Assembly (NCBI GenBank): GCA_964035545.1
Contig: OZ037770.1
Span: forward strand, 1,194,501-1,258,500
Origin: Bugula neritina
Taxonomy: Eukaryota > Bryozoa > Gymnolaemata > Cheilostomatida > Bugulidae
Direction: 5' to 3'
DNA: 64,000 nucleotides
Shown: in pieces, positions 12,095 to 24,107 of the stretch
Numbering within the stretch: the stretch's first letter is position 1
Layout: each line of letters begins with the position of its first letter
Notes under the pieces: model-generated
The model's database searches: none
What the model was told of the DNA's origin: nothing
What the model saw: only the letters and a program-made list of their open reading frames with translations
Made by a program: the position numbers and the translations under genes

Positions 12095-12876
12095 CGCACA
12101 AGCTAAAATTGATGCTTCACTTGATCATTATGCACTGTTCTGAGTTTGTTTAGCTGAAGCTTAAAGAACGAATCAATAGAATATGCATAAAGTAGTTTAA
12201 CAAGTTTCAACAAAATTGATTGATTGCAATCCTTCTACTACCTCAACCTGCTCGATATATTCAATTGAGATATTATTTATTCTTGTACCTTTTACTGTAA
12301 TAACTCTCTTGATGTCATTATAGGTCTATCAGTCATATTGTTGATATTACACAATGTTATGCCCTTAGGAAGAGTAGTTCCTGCTTTTCATTAACATTCT
12401 GAACGTTTTGTAGCTTCAAAACTATTTATTGTTACACAAGTCAATATAATGAGACATTATGCAATGAGGAAACCAGATTACGTAACAGTCAGTCAGGTAT
12501 CAGCTAGGTGTTTGTGTCAGCTACTATAGGTATCAGCAAGATACTCTTCAACTAGTGCATTTGCAAGATCTCTCAAGGTTTAGTCTTTACATTTTCATAC
12601 ATGGAAGTCTTATTCTTAGCATAAGTTCTTGTTTACTTACAAGGCATCATAAACTAGGCACATAGTCTAAAGTTAACCAGGAGTTAAATAAGTCATTAGA
12701 ATTAGCTCTAATGAGTGTCTTTGAACTGCATTAGCTTCTATTGAAATCTATTCAGAATGACGTAGTTGATTGTGCAAACTGCTCATAAAGTCTTTTGAAT
12801 ATTGTTATTATTTCTATAGTCACTTGTTAATAACTTCCCCAATTAACTTTCATACGCAATCATATTTCTTTTTCAG

Positions 12877-13480
12877 TTAAGGAAAGATGAAAAACTTCAA
12901 AGAGTGTCTTTTTCTCGTTTGCTTAGTACTATGTTTGTCCCAAAGCAAAGCTAGGAAGCTGAGACTACCGTCCCTCATGAATGTAACAAGCATCTCACGG
13001 GAACCACACTCTATCACTTTGACTTGGAACCTTTCAGACCCGGACAACGTTATCGAGAGGTGGCAAGTAACAACCGTAGATTTAGACTATGAATTCATTG
13101 CTAGCTACGAAGGAGAGGCTAACATAGACCTTGTTGAGAGAATAGCTAAAGTGAACGTACACATGCCTGATACGAGATACAACATCTGCCTCATTGCCTA
13201 CTTCAACTCATCTGCTGTTCAACAATTACGAGCTGGAAGTACGAGGTCGTGTGACGTGTACAGGAGCATACCTCTTTTACTAAAGAGTAGTCTCGTACCC
13301 TTGTTGGTGGTGGTGGGCGTGTTCACCGTCCTCGTCCTACTCGGAGCCATCAGTTACAAGGTTAAGGAGTTGTCTATACAGAGTCATCAGTACGCTAAGG
13401 CGGAAAGTGACAGCCCCGACCCTAGTCAAAATGGAATTGACAAAAATACCACACTCCCGTCCAATCACATTGAAATGTGA
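12877..13480 (+). CDS. Small single-pass membrane protein with one fibronectin type III domain
   Basis: The reading frame starts at ATG 12887 and ends with TGA at 13478-13480, giving 197 residues in one coding exon. A polypyrimidine tract and AG (TTTCTTTTTCAG, ending 12876) lie ten bases upstream, so a 5'UTR intron is likely. Residues 1-22 form a signal peptide (hydrophobic CLFLVCLVLCLS). Residues 28-125 look like an FN3 domain: SITLTWNLS with the core Trp near 47, and TRYNICLIAYF with the core Tyr near 98. Residues 136-157 are a membrane segment (VPLLVVVGVFTVLVLLGAIS), followed by a tail of about 40 polar residues. NVT, NLS and NSS are possible N-glycosylation sites in the ectodomain. Such FN3-plus-membrane modules end many LRR-type adhesion receptors, but no LRRs are seen here. 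The exact family and ligand are unknown. An AATAAA at 13721 is a candidate polyA signal. Confidence 0.8.
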
Positions 13481-13989
13481 ACATAACCTATCACGTAATG
13501 TGTAATACTGACATTATATTGTATTTCTGAAGCACTTTATTTATAAGTGTGATGTATCACCAGTGTCAAAAGACAGTCTCAATTACAAGTCTTTAATATA
13601 TAATATTTCTCATAATGAATTTAGATGTATTTTATTTGTCACTTATTAGGCATTTGCATTGCTTAAATATAATATAATCTTAAGATTATACAATTATATT
13701 ATGTAATAGTTGAATTGATTAATAAATTATAATATATTGTTTAGTATAGATTATAAATCGAACTCAAACATTATCCTTGTTCTACAATTATATTACCACA
13801 CTTTTTAATGTTTTTTTTCTAGTGCAAATTTCAAAAACTTGTTGAATACAACTTACATAAATAAGATAATTATATATACATAAAATTGCTAATACTATAG
13901 TGAAGAACCATACAACTGTGGTTTAGTGTTTATAGGCCATCATCCCAGTATAGGTTCTAGGTTTAAATTTAGGCTTTATATCAAGTCAG

Positions 13990-14145
13990 AATCACAAATG
14001 TAGGTTTATAATCGCCATCCAGACTTCTTCACATGCAAAGTAGCTGAATGCTGAGACTGAATGCTTTTCTCCACATCAAAGAGGGAGATTGAACTGTTGA
14101 CCTTGTGTTCCCTGAGTCAGTGCTTTAGCCACAGCTGCTTCTCCC
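13990..14145 (-). mobile_element. Possible SINE remnant of a second family
   Basis: It ends in CAGTGCTTTAGCCACAGCTG and contains GATTGAACTGTTGACC, resembling a degenerate tRNA-derived head read on the minus strand. It shares layout (TTTATAATCGCCATCC; GAATGCTTTTC) with the segment at 53560-53735. Confidence 0.35.
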
Positions 14146-15589
14146 TACATATATAATTTCTCTCAAGTTATAATTTATTAAAAAAGCTGTTATGTTTTAA
14201 TGATTCAATACTAGTTTATAGGTTTGAACCCCATAAAAAAGGTAATTAATGATGTTAAGAAAATTATCCAATCATAACAGAGTTGTGGTGCCACAGTAGA
14301 TGGAAGCTTTTAAAGTTTAAACTATGATACGCATAGTTTTCAATTTTCTCAAAATCCACGTTATTGTCTCAAAAGGGTGGAAAAGCTACCCGCTTAAGAT
14401 TGTTAAAACGCAAAAACAATTTATACACATACACTATAGCTTAGAATATTATTTTATACTGCCAATTATATAATACGTACCGTCGTCAACATATATGTAG
14501 TATTTTCTAACGCATTAATAATTAATATCTATAAAGTGTAAGCTTGTAATTAAAATATCTAAACCTGTACGGTACAAAATCAAAGTAAATAGGAAATATT
14601 AGCAATGCACTATTATAAATTTGACATTATAGTTACCAAATTATAAATTGGTTAAAGGGTGCTTTAAAGTTTAAACAAACAGCAACTTTCAGCTCTTTGA
14701 AGAACTAGAAATATTGATCTGCATGTATATATATATATTTACTAACAGAGAGTATATAATATATTGTCAATTCTTAGCAGCTTCATCTATCATACAAAAA
14801 TGATAATTTAATTCATAGGAGTATTTTAAAAAGCCGGATTCTATAAGTTAAGTTTTTAATATAATGTTAAAATTTGGAGTGCAGATTTAAAATTATTTAT
14901 TGTTGAGTCTCTTGTTTAGAATGCAAAAAGTTTCTCAATTTCTCTATCACTGCTCCAACCTCAATACTTGGAATCATTGTACTAGTCTAAGGTATAATGC
15001 CCAACATGTACTTTTTTTGAGCTTTGAATTATGAACTTCACTTATCCATGAAAAGTATTAAATATTCATATGAATGGACTAATTCCTTCGAGTAAATCTA
15101 GATGACAGGAAATCAATAATGACATCATAGCATGTCTTTCAAGTCATATCAAGTGTTCTCGAATCAGTGCATATAAACACTTAACATCACCACAAGTTCC
15201 TTTTGGTGTTCGCATGTATTTTCATATTACATATTCATACGTGATTGAAACAACAAGACTCTAGTGTAGTACACATATTAAATTAAATATTCGTTTGTTT
15301 CATAATATATTGTTTTCAATTCAATATATCTCATATATGTCAAAATGTTTATTAAGGTAGCTCATTTTTTATTCAAATCCTAAGGTTGGTATTTTAACTG
15401 TATTATAGTATTACATTACATTACTTTAGATGATACTATAATATTGTATTACAATACAATATATATAAACATTATATTACAGTACATAATAAAAGGCTAT
15501 ATTTTATATTATATTTAATTGTACTATATTATATTATTGTATAATATTATGTTATATGTTATATTATGTTATATTATATCACATTGCAT

Positions 15590-15690
15590 TATGATAGGCT
15601 ATATTATATCACATTAAATCATATTATATTATATTATATTGTATTATATTATATTACATTATAATATTATGTTATATTATATCATACTCC
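15590..15690. repeat. Degenerate ATTAT-type satellite
   Basis: Repeated TTATATTATATTA units, with GTT and CAT variants, extend a weaker version of the same pattern from about 15490. Confidence 0.7.
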
Positions 15691-17604
15691 ATTGCTATGA
15701 AGTTAATAAACAAGCACTAAAACAATTAGGAATTGTCCCCACAAAACCTGCTATGGTTAGTAGTGAAATTGAATTATTCAACTTTGAGACACTGAGTAAG
15801 CTAAGCTCTAAAGACTTTAGCTTATAAAGTACAATGTCTTAAGTTATCACTATGATAATATTAGCACTCTAGTATAGCTTGTATTACATAACTGCATAAC
15901 ACACATATTATTATCATGACATCATGGGTATTAGAATAATAGTTGTTGGTTTTATGAATGCCCATTATAAATAAAGAACTTATTATCTTTCTGCTATGTT
16001 ATGTAATCTATAATCTTCTCTCTAACTTAATCAAAGCCTATCCACTCCTGTGAGAACCCCTGATTACAAAAAATTTGTCTCTTCATGCTGAGGGCCTTAC
16101 TGTGGAACTAGAATAATTTTGATTGGTTGCTCCTCATGACATCACCAATGACAGCAAGACCCCAACCCCCCTCACTTTCCCTTTTATATGTACTTCACCA
16201 ACTCATTACATAGCTGCCCTTCTGTATATAAACACCAAATAATAAAGAATTATTGATATATAAAGAGCTATACTACATAGCTTTTAGCATTAAGTATCGT
16301 CAAGTGTGTCACAGGGGAACACAACTCTGTAGCTTTTGTCACAGTTACAAATGAATATGACTGAAATAAAACAAGAAATATAACAATTAGCTGTTACAAG
16401 CTATAAAATATAATAGTCTATATTATGTAGCTAGACTTTAGCCTGACTCTGGCCAAGCTTAGGCTATCTCAATTTCTCCACTATGCTGCTCTTAAATGAA
16501 TTTCAGCAACAACAATGTTTTGAAAGTTTCCCAAATTGTAGCACAGCAAAAATGATGACATATAGCCAAAGATAGCAGAAATTCGGACTTAGTAAGATAG
16601 CTCAATGACTACTAGATGATCTCTATTGATTTATAGAAACTAAAACAATTCAAATACCGCTTTTACTTTAGTCCTCTTGCCTGGCTTGCTAGTTTTACAA
16701 CTCACAAATCAAAATCGGCACAAAGCATTGATTGACTTAAACTAACTTTGGACAATTTTTCTGTAAATTCAATGTTTCAAGTTTCTTTTAACTTGTAAGT
16801 CACGAAAGTTATAGATTGTATCTTGTTAAAAAGAATTAGTTATTACCACACTCTGAGATTTTGATGGTACATAAAAATTCCAAGTCAATCTTGAAAGAAC
16901 TACAAAAAGCCACATGTTGATGGAGACATTATTTACTGCCTACTAAACATGACTGCTCTAAATTTGTTAGTTGGTGGGCCAGGATATTGCAGAGGTTAGT
17001 ACAGGGCGGACATAAACTGCCCACAAAACGTTGAGTAGTACTACACAGTAATACAGTACTATACAAGTTAACATCCATTCGCTAGTAAAAATAATTATTT
17101 TAATATGAGTTTAATGGAGTATCATGTGCAGCATATTTTATATAAATGTATATAAGTTTACAAGTCCAAATTGACATCTATAGGCAGGTAGTTGATTAAT
17201 TTGATAATGATGACATGAGCCACAATGTGACTTGATTCAAAACTTTAAGTAGAGCTGGTTTTGAAGACTAGGATAAGTGAATTGAAAGTATTTATTATAA
17301 AAGCTATGTACAAAAGGATGAAAATACAGCACGCTAAAAATATTCCATACTTAATCCTTGTTAATAATGAGTCTTTTTCAACAAATGAGAGCTTGCATGT
17401 AGGTTGATCAAGTAATATTAGCATAAGAGATTTAACTGTATCAACTTTGAGTTTAACACAAAAACTGTCTTTATTATAAGCAAATTAGTGTTTAATCAGA
17501 GTCCGTGTGGTTATTTATAGGCAAGTAGTACAATAATTATAGCAAAATGGTTGTACTAAGAGTAAATTTAGCTGCTCAATAAGTCAGTTCTATCAGTTAG
17601 GTGT

Positions 17605-20600
17605 TCAGTCTTTACGCAGATGTTTTTCAATCCATTTGATGAAAGCCATGATAGCTTTCCTTTCCGTGCTTGGAGGTTTGGTCTCAGACTGTTTGGTGGT
17701 AGTGGTGGGTTTCACAGTAGTTGTGATTGGTTCAGGGGTTGTTGTGGTTGGCTCCATAGTGCCTTCAGTCGAGGTTAAACTCATCTGAAACTTCCACAGC
17801 TTTTCCTCACAGATTCTCTCACAGGGTTGAGGTTCTGCCGGTAGTGAGTCAAACACGTCACTTTCTACACAAATGCCGTTGTAGAAGAAGGGTAGATAGG
17901 GATCCTTGTCCACCGTGTAGCACTTGAGTCCTGGTATGCACCTGAAAGAATCAGAAGATTTGAATAACTAACATGTAGAAGAACAGTGGTGACAGAATCT
18001 ATAAATAGTTCTTTCTTTAAAGAATGACAAAACATGTTCTGACCATAGATATTAGAAGAGTTCTACCCATCATGTTACCCTAGACAACATAATAAGACCT
18101 ACTAAAAACTTTAATTGAAATAATTTGACATACTGAGCTATTAGTTAAGTGAGATGTTCTATAAATAAAACATCAAAAGAATTCATTTCATAAGAAAACC
18201 TGCACACAGGGCTATTTTTAATAAGTTTGGGAGGTGATTAGGTACAAGCAGTCACACAACAAATAATTGCATTTTATTTCCTACTCCCATTTAGTTCAGT
18301 TCCATAAACTTACAAATAGATTAATTGAGGTGAGGGGTATTTTGCCTGACTGAAATATCAAGAAATTTTTATTGGATCTGTTGCATTAGACTACGTTTAG
18401 TAAAATAGGGAGAGGTGGGTCTTTGAATGTGATAAATGGTCTTCACTGATCGATTCTGCACAATAAAAAATAGGTCACCACTGAGATTGGAACCCAGAGG
18501 CTCCAAAATGGAATGAGCAACTCTAATAGCTGCTCCATATAATCTAAATGTACGAGTACTTTAATGATGCGAAGCTGATATAAAATTATGAGTTAGTGTA
18601 TTTGCTGGCTAATCTTTCAAACTCATCAAATTGGGAAAAACTCCATTTTTTACTGAAAACTTTAGCAATATCCTTTACCAGAAAAGCTTCAAATTCAAAT
18701 TAACTTAGATTTGGAAAACTTTAAAGCTACAAAACAATAAAACACAAAGAACAATGATGTAGCACATGAATTAAATATTGTAACTTAAGATGTATGAGAG
18801 ATAACTGTATGTCAAACGTCCATTTTCATTGAAAATATTTTTCTGTATGATTCATATTTCAACAATTTATTAGAAGGTAATTTTGTATTTGTTGTCATAG
18901 AAAATATTTTAAGCCGATAATTATTTCATAACTACATGCAGAATTTAGATAATCTACTATTCAATAGACAGATGGTATGTTAATGGACAATTGTTTTGTA
19001 ATTACATACAAAGAGATTGAATTTATTGATAAAGCTTTTGAAGTTATTACACAATTTTAGCCCTAATTAGCTCTCCTACTTTGCTAGTTGGTAAATTTCT
19101 GAAATGCTCTAACTTTCATTTAGTTTTTTTATGATTTCTTTTTTGATAGGACCTTTTATAAAGTAATTATAGCTGATGGGTACAATATCCTAAAATGTGA
19201 TATGTGACAAATAGATTTCACAATTTCACAATAGTTTTACATCAAGTAAAGGAAGGACCTTGAAAGTATTTTTGCTATAAGATAAATTTTAAGTCAAGGA
19301 ATGCAGTGTGTAGAAGTTCAGACCCTGCATTGACGTCAAAGAAATTCTTTACAAACTTTGGCTTTTCTTATGGTCAAATTTAGCTGAGAGTTTCAAAGTG
19401 AGAAATCAATGATGAGTGTCAATCAGTTTTGGCAACAGATTTCTGAATTAATTTTACTTCCTCTAATTTTTTTACAAATTGTTGTTTGGCTTCTCTCTGT
19501 AGTTGAGCTCTCTCATGTTTGTCCTAGCTAGAAGTTCTACTTTTCATATTAGACTATGGCCCACTGGGTAAGAAATTCTAGAGAAAATGCGGGACATGCA
19601 GCCAACCCTCCTTTCCCAACTTTCACTACAATATAACTCAGTCCTTCTTTGACCTTGATTCGAATCGGAGAGCATTCTAGAATGCCTATGTTGTGCCCAA
19701 GTATCCGATGTATCCAATGTACTTAGACACTGAATAATGTGTTGAAATTAAGCATTACGTGATGTAACCATGGTAACATGACATTCTCCAGTTCCTACGT
19801 TTGAATTTTAATGACTATCATTAGACGAATTCTAATCTAACCACTTCTACCGTGAACAACTAAGATAGAGTCGTTTTAAGCCTAGCAATGGTCCTGTGCT
19901 TTTACCTCAATACTACGTCACACTCCAACGTGTTCAAATGAATCAACAAGAAATAAACAACAAACAGCTATGACTAGAGGTTAGATTAGCAACTACAATG
20001 TTGTTATTTGTGCATGCTTTGTAGAAATTGATTTATTACATAAGCTTGTCAAAAATCTTAATACGAATAAGCAGATGGTTATCTTTGCCAAAGGTTACTT
20101 AAACTTGTAGAGATAAAAACTGCTGTATACTGAGGATTTTATCGTGATTTAAGGTTTGAGCTCTATCTTCAAAACAAGTGTGGGGAGTAACTCCGTAACT
20201 ATGGTGAAATAAAAGATTAAAATTCCAGGTTGCAGGTGTGGTGAATATCTATACCTGGAGAGATAAGGGGGGATAAATCTATCTTTTCACAAGCAACATC
20301 GCACATTTTTAATTCCCAATAAAGCTCAAGTCACCAACATATATATTTCAAGTTGCAAGTTTTCAATTTCAAACCTTTATTTTTGTGACTATATTAATGT
20401 ACTTTACCAGCAATAAATAACAAATATATATAATTTGTTTAACTTTTTATGGGTTTAAACAATAATTTATTAGCAATTAAAATGTTCTATTAAGAATTGT
20501 GTTGTTTTCCATATATCCAAATGCTCAATCTACTTGTTTTGCTTTGGCTCTAATTAATTAATAATTATCTGGCATTGTAATAAAATGATTAGAAGATTAG

Positions 20601-23600
20601 CTTACAAAATACCACCCTAAAGCAACACCCTTATACCACTTTATACCATTTGTGTGACAATACGAGGTGACTTGCATTAATCTAACACCAACTACTTTAA
20701 GTTTTTCAGTTCATTCTACTAGAGTAAAGCCTGGTAATACACCCCACTTTTTTGTATTTTTTTATAGGTTTTTGCTCAAAATCTTGCAGAATTTGCATAA
20801 AACTATATATTCAAGCCTCTATTCTGAATCTACGTGGGTGGTCTAATTATAGTGGTAGTACTGAATTCTACTAACTTAAAATTCAAAGCTATATATTAGC
20901 TATTCAGGAGGTGGCATGGATTGTTTAATGATTGGTGATTATATTATTAACTTGTATCTAGTTTGTGAAGCTTTTAAGCTATTCATTCCACAGTTTAGCA
21001 GCCAAAACTATATTAACCGTGAATTATTTCAATTTATCTTTTCGTCAACTACCTACTTAAAAGGAAATAGATGCTTACACCAAATAGACTGTTGGAATAA
21101 AGTAAGATAGTTTCAACAACTCAATTGCATTTTTAATATGAAAGATTATGATCCAATAAAAATATATTGTCATGCCAATTTTCAATAAAAAATATCAGCA
21201 CCTAATTTATTTTTATTCCTTTATTAAGTGCATATATACGAGATTTACCTACTGATCTTGTAATTGATAAGTTAGTCAAATTGTTAACTTTATTGCCCAC
21301 TTGTAACTGTATAAATTAAAATAATTATTTAAATTAATCTAATTCATTTCTCCATACTTGACAAACTAGCTCACCTCATTGTAGTAACCAAATCTCAAAC
21401 AATTATTTAATATGAACTTCAAGTAAAACTAATAACAGATATAACTTTTGGGAGATTATTGAAATTGAAAAAGCAGCAAGGTAATCTACCCACCACCAAA
21501 TCCGCCTTTACATTCCTTAGAGTAAAGGTGGTTAAATTCAAAGTGATTTAAGGTAATGTTACATTGTTTATATTTGAATTAAAATAATGGGCTATTCTTT
21601 TACAGTAAGAGTGTTACTGTTGCAAGAAATAACAATGAATAATCCTACACCTGTACACCTGTTTTTCCATTTTTCACATTCCATCTGCGCATCCTTTTAC
21701 TTGAAGTCTTTTTATAGCTGCCGTGAAGGCGTTTGAGGAGGTTTCAAAATTGGTCTCCGTTTATTTTAGTTTCAAATGAGCAGATATTTGTATAGTGAGT
21801 CATTAACAAAAAACTTGCAACATCGATAAAACGTTTAAATTAAAAATATTTGAACATAAAAATAATTTTTTTTAAAACTCACGGTAATTTCTCTGTGCAT
21901 TTCTCGCCAACTTTTTTCCCACATGACTCACAGCAATCGCATTGACCGAGAACTCTCTCTGGTTGGCTACATTTCGGCTCTTGGCACTGGAAAACAGAAA
22001 TTGTGAGTTAATTTACCGTAACCAGAGTTTAGATATAAGATATACTTGATACGGAGATGGATGAGTAAGCTTTAAGTGAGTTGCTTAGCGTTATGTTGAG
22101 ATTATGCAATAATGGTATAACGATAAACTGGTGGTCCCGGGGTTCGAATCCCTGTGGTGGCAATAGTTTTAGCTTTAGGTGAGACCCAACGGCATTACCT
22201 TTTCATTGCGTAGGCTACAGAATAACAGTATATAATATCTCCATTAAGTATTAAATTGCTTTAGGCTGCGTATGGCATTAGTATCTTATATTTACTTGAA
22301 AAAATAGCATTTGGCTATTTTAATGCTAATTTTGAGCAAGTTTAAAACTTTATCCCAATTAACTCACAACTTACAATAGCTATTATTCAATTGGTATAAA
22401 TACTATTATAGGATTATATCTTTTTAATTTGCTATTAAAGCTTGAAGTTATATCCTAACTAAAATTGGTATGCATAATTTTCACCCTTATTATATAACTA
22501 TTTGCACGCCTATTATAAGCAGCTGAGTTGGGTTAAACTAAACTGCAACTATACACCCATTTGTTTAGAATCTCTATTCTCATATAGGGACCAGAGGAGG
22601 CTAGGATTTATTTAGCGATGGAAGTGGGGGTTGTGACATTGCCTCTATGGTCATGCTGGCAACTTTGTGCATGGGCAGAGTGATGAGGGGGCAAGATGGT
22701 AAGAGGGCAAGATGGTAAGAGGGCAACATAGTGAGGGGGCAACATGTTGAAGGGGCAACATGTTGAAAGGGCAAGATGGTAAGAGGGCAAAATGGTAAGA
22801 GGGCAACATAGTGAGGGGGCAACATGTTGAAGGGGCAACATGTTGAAAGGGCAAGATGGTAAGAGGGCAAGATGGTAAGAGGGCAAGATGGTAAGAGGGC
22901 AAGATGGTAAGAGGGCAAGATGGTAAGAGGGCAAGATGGTAAGAGGGCAAGATGGTGAAAGAAGGTTTTCTGCTGCATATATAAGAGTATAAGAGTAAAC
23001 ACTACCAGATGCTCTTTCTGACATCACCAACGTCTTATAGCTAGAAGTCAAGCCAATATGTTCCTATATTGACATTTTGCCCACGTTTGTTGAAAGGAAA
23101 TCAGTTTATTAGCAAACTAAACACAGACAATTTCAAAAATATTCTGTATTCGGTAAAAGGCTACTAGCAAATGATAGCTTAAAAATATTTTGATTTTAGC
23201 TTAAATTTTTAGCGGAAGCTGGTAGGATTTGAACCATTGACTAACAACATGTGTAGCAAGCTAATGTTTAAACTGCTAAAATTTCAACTGTTTTCTTGGT
23301 CATCTCTTTAATTAGGAGCTTTACTAATTTACGTCTGCAACATACCAAAACCCATCATATATAAGACCCTTTTCAAATATTTTATTTCAAATAAATGTTT
23401 GCAAAATTGGTGGTGACTTGTTAGAGCATGAAATCAGTCAGCGCTATCTAATTTTGATTATATAATTGTTTATGGGACTTTGGGATTATAAACATAGAAC
23501 AAACTGACTAAATTAAGTTGCCACCTGAAAAATAATTGCCACCACTGGGATTCGAACCGGAGACCTCTGGCTTGCAAGCAAGTGTGCTAACCATTACACC

Positions 23601-24107
23601 ACAGGAACCACTAGGTAAACTTAACACTACACCCCCCAAACACTTTTAGTGCAAGGATTAACAACAACTGCAAAGTCAAAACAGCTCTCGCCTTTAGCAG
23701 AAATTTCAAAATGTTTATTTCTATTGTCGCAAGATGAAAAATTCTTATTTCTTAAGAATATACATGGCAAAGCCGACAAAGGACCTAATTTTAAAAAGCA
23801 AAGCAATTATAAAAACTGATCTAGTAAAAGCATAGTAATTACTATTTTGATAACAGTTTATGTTGTAAAAAAAGTAGCAAACCACGTATGATATATCTAA
23901 TTCAGTTTTATACAAACCTAACTGCAGTATCAGTACGATAGATTGAATTGTTAGACTTAGACTTAGAGTTACTGTAAGCAAAGATAGTAGCCTACTTACC
24001 GTGCTCAGTTGCTCTTCAAAGCAAGGGTGGCAGGACAAGGCTGAAACTGAGGCTACAAAGCAGCCGGCTAGGAAAAGTAACCATACGACCCTCACATATC
24101 CCTCCAT
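17605..24107 (-). CDS. Secreted single-IGFBP-domain protein with Thr-rich tail
   Basis: Three exons, 24107-24000, 21986-21883 and 17941-17605, have consistent phases (0, then 2) and encode 182 residues. Residues 1-23 are a signal peptide (VVWLLFLAGCFVASVSA). The mature chain begins LSCHPCFEEQ and continues CQEPKCSQPE, CDCCESCGKKVGEKC and LPCIPGLKCYT. This cysteine spacing, with a CDCC in place of the usual CGCC and the GE-C and GLKC landmarks, is that of the insulin-like growth factor binding protein N-terminal domain. After two more cysteines (CERICEEK) comes a Thr/Pro-rich stretch (TTTTPEPITTTVKPTTTT), probably O-glycosylated, and a basic end. There is no thyroglobulin domain, so it resembles invertebrate single-IGFBP-domain proteins (for example perlustrin, SIBD-1) rather than vertebrate IGFBPs. 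Such proteins are extracellular, with roles in growth-factor binding, immunity or shell matrix; which applies here is unknown. An AATAAA lies at 17475-17470. Confidence 0.88.
18470..18545 (-). mobile_element. tRNA-like SINE remnant
   Basis: GAGATTGGAACCCAGAGGCT, read on the minus strand, gives a degenerate B box (GGGTTCCAATCTC), with an A-box-like region about 40 bp away. It lies in the second intron of the IGFBP-domain gene. Confidence 0.35.
22112..22170 (+). mobile_element. tRNA-derived SINE head, partial
   Basis: GGTTCGAATCC at 22141-22151 is a perfect polymerase III B box. AATGGTATAACGATAAACTG upstream is a weak A box. The segment ends GTGGTGGCAATAG, the same junction seen in the other copies. 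Confidence 0.55.
22680..22955. repeat. 17-bp minisatellite, GGGCAAGATGGTAAGAG
   Basis: About 16 units of GGGCAAGATGGTAAGAG, with higher-order blocks containing GGGCAACATGTTGAAGG and GGGCAACATAGTGAGG variants. The variant block appears twice (about 22720-22780 and 22800-22850), showing that larger segments were duplicated. Long minus-strand frames (repeated LPSYHLALLPSC) are artefacts. Confidence 0.9.
23215..23295 (-). mobile_element. tRNA-like SINE remnant
   Basis: GGTAGGATTTGAACCATTGA, read on the minus strand, gives TGGTTCAAATCC, a near-perfect B box. An A-box-like TTTAAACATTAGCTTGC lies on the same strand. Confidence 0.4.
23536..23613 (-). mobile_element. tRNA-derived SINE head, well preserved
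   Basis: On the minus strand it reads TGGTGTAATGGTTAGCAC (A box and D arm), CTTGCTTGCAAGCC (anticodon-arm-like, TGC) and GGTTCGAATCCCAG (B box). The ends do not pair as an acceptor stem, so it is SINE sequence and not a tRNA gene. The copy at 27031-27113 is nearly identical. Confidence 0.7.

Larger units (their letters stand above)
6024..12876. other. Gene-poor AT-rich interval
   Basis: No exon with convincing splice signals was seen on either strand. The interval holds degenerate hexanucleotide sequence (6700-7960), a short G-run with flanking GC-richer DNA (8040-8360), two SINE-like copies (9188-9385), an ATTAT microsatellite, long AT-rich tracts (10230-11150) and a CA repeat. It should contain the PI3K promoter and 5'UTR exon, which I could not place. 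Confidence 0.6.
13481..17604. other. Intergenic AT-rich interval
   Basis: No supported gene. It holds ATATT/ATTAT-rich stretches (notably 15400-15690), a possible SINE remnant at 13990-14145 and scattered short palindromic AT tracts. The 62-codon frame at 15639 begins inside the ATTAT repeat and has no other support. Confidence 0.55.

Noticed and set aside
11669-12153. His-Thr and Cys-Val open frames
   Set aside because: They lie across a CA microsatellite; every frame stays open because the repeat has no stop codons.
22601-23051. Minus-strand frames with repeated LPSYHLALLPSC
   Set aside because: These are translation of the 17-bp minisatellite; no splice or start context.
23536-23613. Functional tRNA-Ala(TGC)-like gene
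   Set aside because: The D, anticodon and T regions look right, but the two ends cannot form an acceptor stem, and near-copies recur as SINE heads.
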